Shown here: positions 4,981-12,674 of the stretch, in pieces
Position numbering within the stretch: position 1 is the stretch's first letter
Layout of the letters: every line of letters starts with the position of its first letter
NCBI GenBank assembly: GCA_001643475.1
Contig: LXTK01000302.1
Span: 1-12,934 of the forward strand
Source: Proteobacteria bacterium SPGG2
Lineage (GTDB): Bacteria > Pseudomonadota > Gammaproteobacteria > Acidiferrobacterales > SPGG2
DNA: 12,934 nucleotides
Direction of reading: 5' to 3'
Program-made: the position numbers and the translations under genes
Notes under the pieces: model-generated
Told to the model about the DNA's origin: nothing
What the model saw: the letters and a program-made list of their open reading frames with translations, nothing else
Database searches by the model: none

Positions 4981-5023
4981 AAATGCAGGCTGGCCTACAT
5001 TCCTTGGCGGCTAAATGCAGGCT
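4981..5023. repeat. right terminus: duplicated AAATGCAGGCT with internal hairpin
   Basis: AAATGCAGGCT occurs at 4981-4991 and again at 5013-5023. Between them GCCTACATT (4993-5001) folds back on AATGCAGGC (4982-4990) with one mismatch. The last repeat overlaps the stop codon of the PLP enzyme gene on the minus strand. Confidence 0.75.
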
Positions 5024-6167
5024 AGCGCATGGCGCGCTCAAAATCTTCAATAAGGTCTTCGGTATTTTCTATACCTACCGACACTCGAATCAGGTTATCG
5101 GAAATCCCCCGCTGTCGTCGTTCGTCGGCCGATAGGCCGGCGTGCGAGGTGGTAGCCGGGCGCGTAATCAGAGTCTCTACCCCGCCTAAACTCGGAGCAA
5201 CAATGGGTAGTGTTGTGCTCCGCATAAAGCGATCCGCATCCGCCACATCACCCTCTAGTTCGAAACTCAACATACCACTGAAACCATCAAATAGTTCTCG
5301 CGCACGTCCGTGCTGAGGATGGCTGGCAAGACCAGGATAGTTGATTTTCTTGACGGCTGAACTTGCCGCCAGAAAATTCGCGATAGCAAGCGCACTCTCA
5401 TTTTGATGCTTCATTCTTACCGCCAAGGTCTTGATACCGCGATGAAGCAGGAAACACGTATGCGGATCGAGGGTAGCGCCCATATGATCAAGCTTATGTT
5501 TAATTTTTTCGACCAGATGAACTCGACCGATAACGCCTCCAGCGACAATATCATTGTGCCCATTCAGGTATTTCGTACAACTATGCAAGGAGAGATCGAA
5601 ACCCCACTCAGACGGACGGAAATTTATAGGGCTAGCGAAAGTATTGTCTACCAGTGAAACGAGGTTGTGCTCCTTTGCGAAACTAACAACTGCTTTCAAG
5701 TCCGTAACCTGCATCAGTGGATTGGATATTGTCTCAACGTAGAACGCTTTGGTATTCGGCTTTAGCTTTTTTCGCCAACTGTCGGGGTCATCACCGTCGA
5801 CGAAATCCACCTCTATTCCGAAAGAGGGAAAGTCTTTTGTTATCAGATCGTGTGTGCCCCCATAGAGACAGTCCTGTGCGAGAAAATGATCGCCGGACGA
5901 AAGAATCGACAAAAGGGATGTCGAGATCGCTGCCATACCACTAGCCGTAACCAGGGCGGCTTCGCCGTTTTCTAACCCCGCCAGTTTTTCATGGAGCACA
6001 AGGTGGTTAGGGGTGTTATTAAGTCGTATGTACCTGATGTCGTGATAACCTTCCTCCCCGACGTACTCAAACGTAGAAGATTGAAATATCGGCATACTTA
6101 CCGCTCCAGCTATTCTTGGCTTCGGTTCACCATCGTGGATCAGCTTCGTTTCGATACGCTTACTCAT
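5022..6167 (-). CDS. Cys/Met metabolism PLP-dependent enzyme (cystathionine gamma-synthase / lyase family)
   Basis: 381 residues, the normal length for the family, cytosolic. The PLP-binding lysine is K199 in SLHSCTKYLNGHNDIVAGG. D174 in SLVDNTFASP contacts the pyridine nitrogen, and Y102 in LYGGTH stacks on the ring. SGMAA (76-80) and the C-terminal TRPATTSHAGLS and IRVSVGIE segments bind cofactor and substrate carboxylate. The usual Y-x-R-x-x-N-P-T stretch appears here as YIRLNNTPNH (46-55), a variant subgroup. Members catalyse beta- or gamma-elimination or replacement at sulfur amino acids; cystathionine gamma-synthase, gamma-lyase, beta-lyase and methionine gamma-lyase cannot be told apart by eye. 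It is last in a three-gene minus-strand cluster, 60 bp after the SnoaL-like gene. The start ATG has a GGAG-rich stretch about 9 nt upstream. Its stop lies in the terminal repeat of the hairpin block. Confidence 0.93.
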   Translation of the reverse strand: MSKRIETKLIHDGEPKPRIAGAVSMPIFQSSTFEYVGEEGYHDIRYIRLNNTPNHLVLHEKLAGLENGEAALVTASGMAAISTSLLSILSSGDHFLAQDCLYGGTHDLITKDFPSFGIEVDFVDGDDPDSWRKKLKPNTKAFYVETISNPLMQVTDLKAVVSFAKEHNLVSLVDNTFASPINFRPSEWGFDLSLHSCTKYLNGHNDIVAGGVIGRVHLVEKIKHKLDHMGATLDPHTCFLLHRGIKTLAVRMKHQNESALAIANFLAASSAVKKINYPGLASHPQHGRARELFDGFSGMLSFELEGDVADADRFMRSTTLPIVAPSLGGVETLITRPATTSHAGLSADERRQRGISDNLIRVSVGIENTEDLIEDFERAMR

Positions 6168-6227
6168 AAAATTTACTCTCCACTCCTCTTCTCAAACTCA
6201 AGGCCGCTTATGGATTCGGAATAACAG

Positions 6228-6596
6228 TTAGTGAAACGTCATTACCTGAATTACCTCATCCCTACTAATGAGAAATGAGTCCGCGCCATCGTCGACCCGA
6301 GCCCCATCGGCGATAGCGGCCCACTGCAAAAACGCCATTCCGTCATGGACTAGTCGTGTACGATACTCATAGCGAGTATTGGGTAACTCTTGGCGCAATA
6401 AATCGGCCGCTTCATGCACGCCTTTATGGCCGCGAAATACACCAATACTAGTGGGCAATACACAATCATGAGCGAAGTTACGGCTGACGTCAGTATCCAC
6501 ATCACCGATATGGGCAAGCTCGAGGTGATCGTTAAACACCTCCTCGGTAGAGCGGAAGCGTGCCCCAATAGATTCCTCCTTGAGTTCCTGTGACAC
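6228..6596 (-). CDS. SnoaL/NTF2-like domain protein
   Basis: 122 residues, cytosolic. It has the pattern of a small cone-shaped NTF2-fold family: an N-terminal helix FRSTEEVFNDHLELA, then CVLPTSIGVFRGHKGV, then TRYEYRTRLVHDGMAFLQW and GADSFLI near the end. Such proteins bind small hydrophobic ligands or act as isomerases or dehydratases; no substrate can be read from the sequence. The start is the GTG at 6596, 10 bp after the acetyltransferase stop, so translation may be coupled; its own ribosome binding site is poor. The end is odd. Family members as I remember them finish FHYTV, while here the stop TAA directly follows FH. Adding one base after TA would give HYTV and six more codons, so a one-base deletion or sequence error is possible. 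Confidence 0.75.
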   Translation of the reverse strand: MSQELKEESIGARFRSTEEVFNDHLELAHIGDVDTDVSRNFAHDCVLPTSIGVFRGHKGVHEAADLLRQELPNTRYEYRTRLVHDGMAFLQWAAIADGARVDDGADSFLISRDEVIQVMTFH

Positions 6597-6606
6597 CGAT
6601 CGTAGG

Positions 6607-7092
6607 TCAATCTAAAGTTAATTCTAAGTACTCAGTACCTTCGATAGGATTGCGGTAGTAAGGTGCTATTGGCTTAAAGCCCAAGTCCTCATAGAGACGC
6701 TGCGCCGTTTTCATGGCCGGAAGCGTATCCAAACGCAGGCGTGCATAGCCTATCTTCTTTGACTCTCTAATCGTGGCTTCGATCATGCGCCTGCCGATCC
6801 CATGGCCACGATGCTCCTGAACAACATACAACCGCTTAATCTCACCAATATCCCTATCGATGGGCCGCAACCCGATACATCCTGCCACAAGGTTCTGATG
6901 TTCGGCCAGCAGGATAAAACCCAGGGGTCGACTATAAGGCACGGACAGGCTTGCGAGCTCTTCATCAAACGACTGAAAGCTTAAATCAATACCCAGCCAC
7001 TCGGCGTACTCCCTAAATAGCCGTCGCGCGGTTGCTACATCTTTCTCGCTAACTACCTCCCGCAACGTTACTGTTTGGCTTTTTTCTGACAT
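6607..7092 (-). CDS. GNAT family N-acetyltransferase
   Basis: 161 residues, cytosolic, transferring an acetyl group from acetyl-CoA to an unidentified amine. The acetyl-CoA loop is VQEHRGHGIGRR, with Q92-x-x-R-G-H-G-I-G, preceded by the beta-4 strand IGEIKRLYV. The C-terminal half has the usual YARLRLDTLPAM and AQRLYEDLGFKPI segments, and the middle shows AGCIGLRPID. This order is typical of stand-alone small-molecule or amino-acid acetyltransferases. The ATG at 7092 is preferred to the TTG one codon earlier; AGG lies about 7 nt upstream. It is the first gene of the minus-strand cluster with the SnoaL-like gene (10-bp gap) and the PLP enzyme, and is divergent from lhr across about 60 bp. Confidence 0.9.
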   Translation of the reverse strand: MSEKSQTVTLREVVSEKDVATARRLFREYAEWLGIDLSFQSFDEELASLSVPYSRPLGFILLAEHQNLVAGCIGLRPIDRDIGEIKRLYVVQEHRGHGIGRRMIEATIRESKKIGYARLRLDTLPAMKTAQRLYEDLGFKPIAPYYRNPIEGTEYLELTLD

Positions 7093-7152
7093 CAATAACC
7101 TGGGTTACGGTGAGGATTTCCAGTATATCACCAGGGCCTATTCGCTCGGTGG

Positions 7153-10100
7153 GTGACTGCTTTGCATGCACCCGGGTCGGCAGCTTACTATGCACAAATG
7201 CCTGTAGAGCATTTCCATCCAGCCGTCGAACGTTGGTTTAATAAGACATTCGCAGCGCCCACCGACTGTCAAATCCATGCGTGGCCAGCAATTCGAGCTC
7301 GGCAGCACGCACTCATTGCGGCGCCGACAGGTTCTGGCAAGACCTTGGCTGCCTTTCTGTCCGCCATCGATGATCTTGTACGCCAGGCAGAAGTCGGCCC
7401 GCTACCCGATGAAACTCAGGTGGTCTATGTGTCACCGCTCAAGGCATTGAGTAATGACATTCAACGCAACCTGGAACAGCCGTTGGCCGCCATCAGGGCA
7501 GAATTAAAGGCGCTTTCCGGCGTGGACATCGACATCCGTACCCTAGTACGCACCGGCGATACGCCGGCATCGGTACGCCAGGCAATGCGTCGACGGCCGC
7601 CACATATCATTGTGACTACCCCCGAATCCTTGTACATCTTGCTAACGAGTGAGGGCGGACGCAACATTCTGCGCTCAACCCGCAGCGTCATCGTCGACGA
7701 AATCCATACGATGGCAGGCAGCAAACGCGGTGCTCACCTGGCTCTGTCACTAGAACGGCTTGAGGCGCTGGCCGGCTCGGGACTCGTGCGAATAGGTTTG
7801 TCGGCGACGCAGCGGCCCATCGAAGAGGTCGCACGTTTCTTGGTTGGCAATCACACATTTACCTCTGATGGCAAGCCATCGTGCAACATTATCGATATCG
7901 GCCACGTACGCGAGCGAGATCTGGCGATAGAAATCCCCCGCTCGCCGCTCGAGGCGGTCATGTCGCAGGAAGTATGGGGAGAGGTCTATGATCGCCTCGC
8001 GGGCCTGATCACCGAACATCGCACGACACTGATATTCGTTAACACGCGCCGAATGGCCGAGCGTGTCACGCGCCACCTAAGCGAGCGAGTCGGCGAACAG
8101 AACATCACCGCGCATCACGGTAGCCTTGCTCGCGAACAACGATTTACAGCTGAACGGCGCTTGAAGTCGGGTGAGCTACAGGCACTGGTGGCTACGGCCT
8201 CGCTCGAGCTTGGTATCGATATTGGTGATGTCGATCTTGTTTGCCAGCTTGGGTCCACCAAATCTATCGCAACTTTCCTACAGCGGGTCGGGCGTTCGGG
8301 TCACTCGTTGACACGCGTGCCAAAGGGCAGACTATTTGCGCTTAGTCGTGATGAACTGGTTGAGAGCGCGGCACTGCTCGATGCAGTTCGTCGTGGCGAA
8401 CTCGACCATTTGAAGATTCCACAGAAACCGCTCGACGTGCTCGCGCAACAAATCGTCGCCGCTGTCGCCTGCGAGGAATGGTCTGAAACCGAACTATACA
8501 ATCGTCTGCGCCGTGCCTACCCGTATCGCGAGCTCACCCTTGATGAATTCACCACCGTCGTTCGCACCATTACCGATGGTTATGCGACGGCGCGGGGTCG
8601 ACGCAGTGCTTATCTACACCGAGATCCTGTAAACAAGCGGCTACGCCCGCGGCGCGGTGCTCGCCTGATTGCGATTACCTGCGGTGGGGCGATTCCCGAT
8701 AACGCCGATTACAACGTGGTACTCGAACCAAGCGGCCATATCATAGGTACCCTGAACGAAGACTTCGCGATTGAAAGTCTGCCCGGCGATATATTTCAGC
8801 TTGGCAACGCCTCCTGGCGCATCCTACGGATCGAGGCAGGGCGCGTGCGGGTGGAAGATGCCAAAGGACAACCGCCTAGTATTCCGTTCTGGTTGGGGGA
8901 AGCGCCGGCACGAACCGACGAATTATCTCGCGCTGTATCCCGGCTACGCCAAGAAGTAGGCGAAAGGCTCACTGCTCCCCCTCCCAGGCCCTCGCCCACT
9001 AGGGGAGAGCGATCAACCCCACCCCAGGCCTCCCCAGCTTCGCGGGGAGGGAGTGAAAAACTCAACCAGGCGGCCCTAGGGTGGCTCGTAGACGAAGTTG
9101 GCGTCGATTCGGCGGCGGCGATGCAGATCGTTGATTACTTGGCAGCGGCCCAAGCAGCACTCGGCGTCATGCCTAGTCATGAATCGTTAGTAGTGGAACG
9201 TTTTTTCGACGAAATGGGTGGCATGCAGTTGGTCATTCACTCACCACTCGGTAGTCGGCTAAACCGTGCCTGGGGGCTCGCTTTGCGAAAGCGCTTCTGC
9301 CGAAAGTTCAACTTCGAGTTGCAGGCGGCCGCGACGGAAGACGCTATCGTGTTGTCATTGGGACAAACCCATAGCTTTCCACTCGAAGAAGTGGCTCGCT
9401 ATCTGCACTCTGCCAGCGTACGCCACGTATTAACACAGGCCTTGCTCGATGCACCCATGTTCGCGGTGCGTTGGCGTTGGAACGCCGCCTGCGCCCTCGC
9501 AGTACCCCGGTTTCGCGGTGGCAAGAAGGTGCCGCCGCAGCTCCAACGAATTCAGGCTGAGGATCTATTGTCGGTAGTATTTCCCGATCAGCTAGCGTGC
9601 TTAGAAAATATCAAGGGAGAGCGCGAAATACCAAACCACCCTTTGGTTTCTCAAACAATATCCGATTGCCTGCACGACGCTATGGCCATCGATGATCTGG
9701 AGAAGTTGTTAGTGGATCTTGAGGCTGGACGCATACATGTACATGCACGTGACCTAACCGAACCCTCACCGATGGCCCAGGAAATCCTTAACGCAAGGCC
9801 ACACGCATTTCTTGATGACGCCCCATTAGAAGAGCGGCGCACGCAAGCGGTGATAAGCCGACGCTGGCTAGACCCAGCAACCGCCGCTGATCTGGGCACC
9901 CTCGACCTGCAGGCGATCGAACGCGTAAAACAAGAAGCGACACCAGAAGTGGAGAATGCCGATGAAATGCATGACGCGCTGGTATTGCTTGGAACGCTGA
10001 CGGACGCCGAAGTCCAACCGGCGTGGCGGTCTTTGCTCGAAGCGTTGATGCAGGGCTCACGCATTACGTGCATGAAATTAACTGAGCAGCCACGCGCCTT

Positions 10101-11640
10101 ATGGGTCGCGGCCGAACGCTTACCTCAGCTGCAGGCGGTATTTCCTGATGCCGAGGCGGCACCACCTCTCAAGGTGCCAGCAGAATTCGTCGGCTCGTGG
10201 TCACGCGAGAAAGCATTGGTGGAACTCGTACGCGGCAAGCTCGAGGGCCTGGGTCCAACCACGTCGCAATCGCTGGCAGGATACCTCGGTGTTGCGGTCG
10301 CAGATATCGACAGCGCTTTGACGACACTGGAATCCGAAGGCTCTGCCTTGCGCGGTCGCTTTACGCCCAACGCTGACGTTGAGGAATGGTGCGAACGGCG
10401 CCTACTCGCACGTATCCATCGCTACACGATTAACCGCCTGCGGAAAGAAATCGAGCCAGTATCGAGCGCGGATTACATGCGCTTTCTGCTTAGTTGGCAA
10501 CATCTTGGTTCCGACGAGCAACTGCAAGGACCACAAGCCTTGCTTTCTGTTATCGAGCAACTGGAAGGATTTGAAGCACCCGCAGCAGCGTGGGAAGGCG
10601 ACATCCTGCCCGCGCGGCTCACCGACTATGACCCGGCATGGCTCGATAGGCTTTGCCTTGCGGGTAAGGTGACATGGGTACGACTGACACCACCCAAGAA
10701 TGGACAAGCCAGGGAACGCACGACCGGACCGCTACGGACGACACCCATAACACTGCTAGTACGAAAGAACCTCGACCCGTGGTACTCGCTAGCATCTAAC
10801 GTGAGAATAGAACAGACCAAGCTTAGTGCATCGGCCAAACGTATCGCGGCCCATTTGGTCGAACGCGGCGCCTCATTTTTCGATGAACTGGTGGACAACA
10901 CCGGGCCGTTGCGAGCTCAATCGGAAGAAGCGCTGGCTGAGCTGGTGGCATGGGGATTAGTAAGCGCCGACAGTTTCAGCGGCCTAAGAGCCCTGTTAGT
11001 ACCTTCCAACCGACGCCGTCCGCTATCAGGGGCAAAGCGTCGACGCAAAGTGGCCGCGTTTGGTATTGAAGACGCAGGTCGCTGGTCGCTTCTCACCCGC
11101 CGCCGGACCTGCTCCCGCGAGGAGCCGGGGTTAGAGCCTGAGAATACCCGGCCTACGCATGAGGCCCTAGAGATCGTTGCCCGTACGCTGCTACAGCGTT
11201 ACGGCGTGGTCTGTAGGCGTGTACTCGAGCGGGAAGCCGCCTTACCGCCATGGCGTGAGCTGTTGTATGTTTACCGACGTTTAGAGGCCCGCGGCGAAAT
11301 TCGCGGTGGTCGCTTTGTCGCAGGACTATCAGGCGAACAATTCGCACTGTCGGAGGCGGTCGCTACCCTACGAGAGCTACGCCGCCAGCCGCGCTTAGGT
11401 ACGTTTGTGTCACTGAGCGCGGCCGATCCGTTAAACCTGGTCGGCATCATCACCCCGGGCCAGCGTCTAGCGGCACTGGCGTCTAACCGGGTGTTATACC
11501 GAGACGGCCTGCCGGTGGCGCTACAGGCCGGGGGTGACATCCAATTCCTGGCCGAACTCGAGCGCGCCGATGCCTGGGAAGCCAAGAATGCTCTGCTGCG
11601 CCGCAGCATTACACCCCCATTGCGCGCCTATCTCAGCTAG
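7153..11640 (+). CDS. lhr: Lhr-family large ATP-dependent helicase
   Basis: 1495 residues, close to E. coli Lhr (1538), so the long bacterial form. It is a superfamily 2 3'-5' helicase acting on DNA and DNA-RNA hybrids, linked to repair. RecA domain 1: Q40 with upstream FHPAVERWF, Walker A APTGSGKT at 57-64, TTPES at 155-159, DEIH at 182-185, SAT at 217-219. RecA domain 2: IFVNTRR at 294-300, ATASLELGIDIG at 347-358, QRVGRSGH at 377-384. Winged-helix and Lhr-core regions follow to about 900, and the long C-terminal extension includes WEGDILPARL. Residues about 609-635 are a proline- and arginine-rich insertion encoded by a REP-like palindrome. The annotated start is a GTG without a clear ribosome binding site; the ATG at 7198 (residue 16) also precedes the conserved domain. 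It is divergent from the GNAT gene. Confidence 0.95.
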   Translation: MTALHAPGSAAYYAQMPVEHFHPAVERWFNKTFAAPTDCQIHAWPAIRARQHALIAAPTGSGKTLAAFLSAIDDLVRQAEVGPLPDETQVVYVSPLKALSNDIQRNLEQPLAAIRAELKALSGVDIDIRTLVRTGDTPASVRQAMRRRPPHIIVTTPESLYILLTSEGGRNILRSTRSVIVDEIHTMAGSKRGAHLALSLERLEALAGSGLVRIGLSATQRPIEEVARFLVGNHTFTSDGKPSCNIIDIGHVRERDLAIEIPRSPLEAVMSQEVWGEVYDRLAGLITEHRTTLIFVNTRRMAERVTRHLSERVGEQNITAHHGSLAREQRFTAERRLKSGELQALVATASLELGIDIGDVDLVCQLGSTKSIATFLQRVGRSGHSLTRVPKGRLFALSRDELVESAALLDAVRRGELDHLKIPQKPLDVLAQQIVAAVACEEWSETELYNRLRRAYPYRELTLDEFTTVVRTITDGYATARGRRSAYLHRDPVNKRLRPRRGARLIAITCGGAIPDNADYNVVLEPSGHIIGTLNEDFAIESLPGDIFQLGNASWRILRIEAGRVRVEDAKGQPPSIPFWLGEAPARTDELSRAVSRLRQEVGERLTAPPPRPSPTRGERSTPPQASPASRGGSEKLNQAALGWLVDEVGVDSAAAMQIVDYLAAAQAALGVMPSHESLVVERFFDEMGGMQLVIHSPLGSRLNRAWGLALRKRFCRKFNFELQAAATEDAIVLSLGQTHSFPLEEVARYLHSASVRHVLTQALLDAPMFAVRWRWNAACALAVPRFRGGKKVPPQLQRIQAEDLLSVVFPDQLACLENIKGEREIPNHPLVSQTISDCLHDAMAIDDLEKLLVDLEAGRIHVHARDLTEPSPMAQEILNARPHAFLDDAPLEERRTQAVISRRWLDPATAADLGTLDLQAIERVKQEATPEVENADEMHDALVLLGTLTDAEVQPAWRSLLEALMQGSRITCMKLTEQPRALWVAAERLPQLQAVFPDAEAAPPLKVPAEFVGSWSREKALVELVRGKLEGLGPTTSQSLAGYLGVAVADIDSALTTLESEGSALRGRFTPNADVEEWCERRLLARIHRYTINRLRKEIEPVSSADYMRFLLSWQHLGSDEQLQGPQALLSVIEQLEGFEAPAAAWEGDILPARLTDYDPAWLDRLCLAGKVTWVRLTPPKNGQARERTTGPLRTTPITLLVRKNLDPWYSLASNVRIEQTKLSASAKRIAAHLVERGASFFDELVDNTGPLRAQSEEALAELVAWGLVSADSFSGLRALLVPSNRRRPLSGAKRRRKVAAFGIEDAGRWSLLTRRRTCSREEPGLEPENTRPTHEALEIVARTLLQRYGVVCRRVLEREAALPPWRELLYVYRRLEARGEIRGGRFVAGLSGEQFALSEAVATLRELRRQPRLGTFVSLSAADPLNLVGIITPGQRLAALASNRVLYRDGLPVALQAGGDIQFLAELERADAWEAKNALLRRSITPPLRAYLS
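8977..9057. repeat. REP-like palindromic element inserted in frame in lhr
   Basis: The stretch contains two adjacent C-rich/G-rich dyads: CTCGCCC-ACT-AGGGGAGAG (imperfect, about 8990-9008) and the perfect stem CCTCCCC (9029-9035) with GGGGAGG (9044-9050) around AGCTTCGC. It encodes PPPRPSPTRGERSTPPQASP and a few more residues, low-complexity sequence foreign to Lhr. Such GC-rich palindromes occur between genes of many proteobacteria. About 81 bp, a multiple of three, so the helicase frame is kept. Confidence 0.65.
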
Positions 11641-11794
11641 GCCACATCCAGCATTTCACACCAGAATATCGGTCGAGAGCGCTTAACACGCCTTATCGGG
11701 TCATTTTGGCCTACTTCTTGCCTAACCTTTAGGGCAAACCTGTGAGATGAGTCAAATTGGCGCAGGGCAAACGATTATCACTCTCTACGCTGCT

Positions 11795-11799
11795 AAGGA
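11795..11799 (+). promoter_or_regulatory. Shine-Dalgarno deciding the TPR gene start
   Basis: AAGGA lies 5 nt before the ATG at 11805. The longer alternative from the TTG at 11757 has no comparable site. Confidence 0.5.
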
Positions 11800-11804
11800 C
11801 GATT

Positions 11805-12587
11805 ATGCGTCCCCTGTCGTTCCGTGGCGCCTTGCCGAACGGCGATTGGGACGCGCATAAGTCGGCCGGAACCCGCGCTTACAAAAGAGGTAATTATGCC
11901 GAGGCTGAGGCGCAGTTTGCAGTCGCACTCAAACAAGCGGAGGACCTTGGCACCGAAGGCCCGCGGCTTGGCACTAGCCTGAATAACCTGGCGCTGGTCT
12001 ACAAGGTGCAACGAAAATTCGGCAAGGCCGAGATTCTGTTTCGGCGCGCCTTAAGGATCTACAAGAAAGCACAACAACCACAGCACCGACACGTAGCCTC
12101 TATCCTAAACAACCTTGCCAGCCTCTACCGTATCCAGCGCCGGTATGTCGACGCCGAACGCCTATTGAAGCGCGCGTTGACGATTTGGGAGAACGTGACA
12201 GGCCCAGATCATCCGAATGTCGCCAATGGTCTCAATAGTCTGGCCGAGCTCTACCAGGCACAACAAAAACACGATGAAGCCGAACCATTGTTCAAACAGG
12301 CGTTGCGAACTTATAAACGTGCCCGTCAACCGCAGCATCCACAGGTGGCCACCATTTTGGGCAACTTGGCCGCCCTCTACCGAAGTCAGCACAATTACGA
12401 AGAGGCAGAACGGATCTATCGTCGCGCCGTCGCCGTGGCGGAATCTGCGCTTGGCAACGAGCACCTTATGGTTGCGCAAAGTCTGGAGGCCTACGCTAGT
12501 CTGCTAAACGAGACCAATCGTCAGGAACGGGCACAAGAACTGAGTCTTCGCGCGAACACCATCAGAACAAAGCACTCCAATCAGTAG
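11805..12587 (+). CDS. tetratricopeptide-repeat protein (kinesin-light-chain-like TPRs)
   Basis: 260 residues from the ATG, with no signal peptide or membrane segment; probably a cytosolic protein-protein interaction scaffold. Six TPR helices-pairs follow one another with a 42-residue spacing, each with the A/G-x-x-Y/F and A-E-x-L/I-x-x-R/Q-A-L pattern. Examples are LNNLALVYKVQRKFGKAE, LNNLASLYRIQRRYVDAE, LNSLAELYQAQQKHDEAE and LGNLAALYRSQHNYEEAE, linked by (G/Q)P(D/Q)HP turns. This is the TPR_12 / kinesin-light-chain type common in environmental bacteria. Repeats 3 and 5 resemble each other more than their neighbours, suggesting an 84-residue duplication. The in-frame TTG at 11757 would add 16 residues. 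It lies 164 bp after lhr on the same strand, with an imperfect hairpin (TTGCC/GGCAA, 11718-11737) between. No partner or function can be assigned. Confidence 0.85.
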   Translation: MRPLSFRGALPNGDWDAHKSAGTRAYKRGNYAEAEAQFAVALKQAEDLGTEGPRLGTSLNNLALVYKVQRKFGKAEILFRRALRIYKKAQQPQHRHVASILNNLASLYRIQRRYVDAERLLKRALTIWENVTGPDHPNVANGLNSLAELYQAQQKHDEAEPLFKQALRTYKRARQPQHPQVATILGNLAALYRSQHNYEEAERIYRRAVAVAESALGNEHLMVAQSLEAYASLLNETNRQERAQELSLRANTIRTKHSNQ

Positions 12588-12674
12588 GCAACCACCGATC
12601 TCCCGTTGGCTTGCCGGCAACCTAGTGTCATGATGGACACCATCTAGAATACCGCTACAAGGAGGAAGGCTTCG

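Larger units (their letters stand above)
4141..5022. repeat. composite hairpin-repeat element filling the gap between convergent genes
   Basis: About 880 bp of non-coding, highly repetitive sequence. The left end GCCTGCATTTCTCACCAGCT (4141-4160) matches the reverse complement of 4971-4990 at 17 of 20 positions, and its first ten bases are repeated inverted once more at 5013-5022. Inside are several hairpin modules, each in two or more copies, joined by the recurring linker GGAGTCGTACC. Open frames across the block merely follow the repeats and have no ribosome binding site or homology. No transposase is present, so this is a non-autonomous, MITE- or REP-cluster-like element. Its position between two stop codons means that it could also act on the 3' ends of both transcripts. 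Confidence 0.75.

Noticed and set aside
11747..11860. Alternative plus-strand frame from the ATG at 11747
   Set aside because: It gives only about 37 unremarkable codons overlapping the TPR gene start in another frame.
12625..12640. Hairpin GTGTC-ATGATG-GACAC as a terminator of the TPR gene
   Set aside because: A five-pair stem without a U-run is too weak to call.
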